Translations under genes and position numbers: made by a program
Origin: Paraburkholderia sabiae
GTDB taxonomy: Bacteria; Pseudomonadota; Gammaproteobacteria; Burkholderiales; Burkholderiaceae
Assembly (NCBI RefSeq): GCF_030412785.1
Contig: NZ_CP125296.1
Span: forward strand, 868,001-932,000
Direction of reading: 5' to 3'
Length of the DNA stretch: 64,000 bases
Part shown: positions 63,672 to 64,000 of the stretch, in pieces
Numbering within the stretch: position 1 is the first letter of the stretch
Layout: each line of letters begins with the position of its first letter
Notes under the pieces: generated by a model
Database searches by the model: none
What the model was told of the DNA's origin: nothing
Seen by the model: only the letters and a program-made list of their open reading frames with translations

Positions 63672-64000
63672 ACGCGCCACTTCGAATGAGCCCGGTGTGC
63701 GATGCATGGAAAGCGCCCAGCCTGCGATCGGGCGTGCGCGAAGGCATGCGCGTCGAGGAGCAGGTCGATGCCGCCGACAGCATGCGCGCCGCGACGCTCG
63801 GCATCGCCGATGTGTCCTTCCTGTCTCGCACCGGCTTCAAGGGCAAGGGCGCGGCAGCGTGGCTGCAGGCGCAGGACATTCCCGTGCCGGAACTGCCGAA
63901 CAGCTGGGCGCCGCTTGCGGGCGGCGGCGCGGTGCTGCGGCTCGGCATTTCCGAGTACCTGATCGAAGACGGTCTTACGCAAGGCAGTTCGGCAACGGTG
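63668..64000 (+). CDS. soxG: Sarcosine oxidase gamma subunit (3' end beyond window)
   Basis: The first 111 residues are present; the gene is cut by the window end. Starts with ATGA overlap on soxA after AAGGAGACAGC. Sequence S-P-V-C-D-A-W-K and L-G-I-A-D-V-S-F-L-S-R-T-G-F-K-G-K-G match the SoxG start. Completes the soxBDAG order. Confidence 0.92.
   Translation, partial: MNAPLRMSPVCDAWKAPSLRSGVREGMRVEEQVDAADSMRAATLGIADVSFLSRTGFKGKGAAAWLQAQDIPVPELPNSWAPLAGGGAVLRLGISEYLIEDGLTQGSSATV

Noticed and set aside
60762..63707. A 981-codon open frame on the minus strand opposite soxA
   Set aside because: Its product is Arg/His/Ala-rich without any family motif, typical of the antisense of GC-rich genes; soxA on the plus strand is unmistakable.
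1..64000. CRISPR arrays, tRNA or rRNA genes, insertion sequences, integrase or attachment-site pairs
   Set aside because: I saw no regularly spaced repeats, no cloverleaf-like sequences with TTCGA-type arms, no transposase or integrase reading frame and no matching terminal repeats. A tRNA or small RNA could still be missed by eye.

Overview
The window is one contiguous stretch of a GC-rich (roughly 62-65 percent) chromosome or megaplasmid. Its protein sequences, dense LysR/ABC-transporter content, DUF4148-like small secreted protein and catabolic operons point to a beta-proteobacterium of the Burkholderiaceae, most likely Paraburkholderia or a close relative (inference from family resemblance, not a database search). 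I see no rRNA, tRNA, CRISPR array, insertion sequence or prophage gene. The content is accessory metabolism: uptake systems, catabolic enzymes and their local regulators.

Layout. 1-9.9 kb: a hypothetical protein, a Kup potassium transporter, a PAS-GGDEF-EAL membrane protein, a UvrA2-type ATPase lacking the UvrB-binding region, and a two-gene amino-acid ABC system without an ATPase. 10.2-15.2 kb: a UbiD-type decarboxylase, two paralogous acyl-CoA-dehydrogenase-like flavoproteins and a helix-turn-helix regulator with a SufR-like cysteine pattern. 15.4-25.9 kb: a PLP sulfhydrylase/gamma-synthase, an aromatic flavin hydroxylase divergent from a LysR gene, a small secreted protein, argC divergent from a second LysR, a short-chain dehydrogenase divergent from a third LysR, an isochorismatase-like hydrolase and an FAD disulfide oxidoreductase.

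26.1-30.4 kb is a five-gene unit: amino-acid-type ABC transporter (binding protein, permease, ATPase), a C45-type autoproteolytic Ntn hydrolase and an RpiR regulator, preceded by two palindromes. 31-33.8 kb is a FrcBCA-type sugar ABC transporter. 34.1-41 kb is an asparagine/aspartate island: exported asparaginase, LysR, dicarboxylate/amino-acid symporter, a double-domain Asp/Glu racemase and aspartase. The asparaginase and symporter promoters share an 85-bp block (63/85 identical, no gaps), which ties them into one regulon. 41-44.9 kb carries a complete polar amino-acid ABC transporter with an IclR regulator.

45.1-53.8 kb is a polyol system: a seven-gene minus-strand operon (binding protein, two permeases, SorC-type regulator, L-xylulose-reductase-like SDR, xylitol-dehydrogenase-like and tetritol-dehydrogenase-like MDR enzymes) with its ATPase transcribed divergently from a region with a 26-bp palindrome. 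53.8-56.4 kb holds a haem-anchor-like membrane protein and small hypothetical genes; 56.5-57.9 kb a NarL-like response regulator and an XRE-cupin regulator. 58.2-64 kb carries purU and soxBDAG, the sarcosine oxidase operon of glycine betaine/sarcosine catabolism; soxG runs off the window end.

The most unusual units are the C45-hydrolase/ABC/RpiR operon, the UbiD/double-dehydrogenase/SufR-like cluster, and the Asn/Asp island with its duplicated promoter block and its racemase whose N-terminal domain lacks the second catalytic cysteine.
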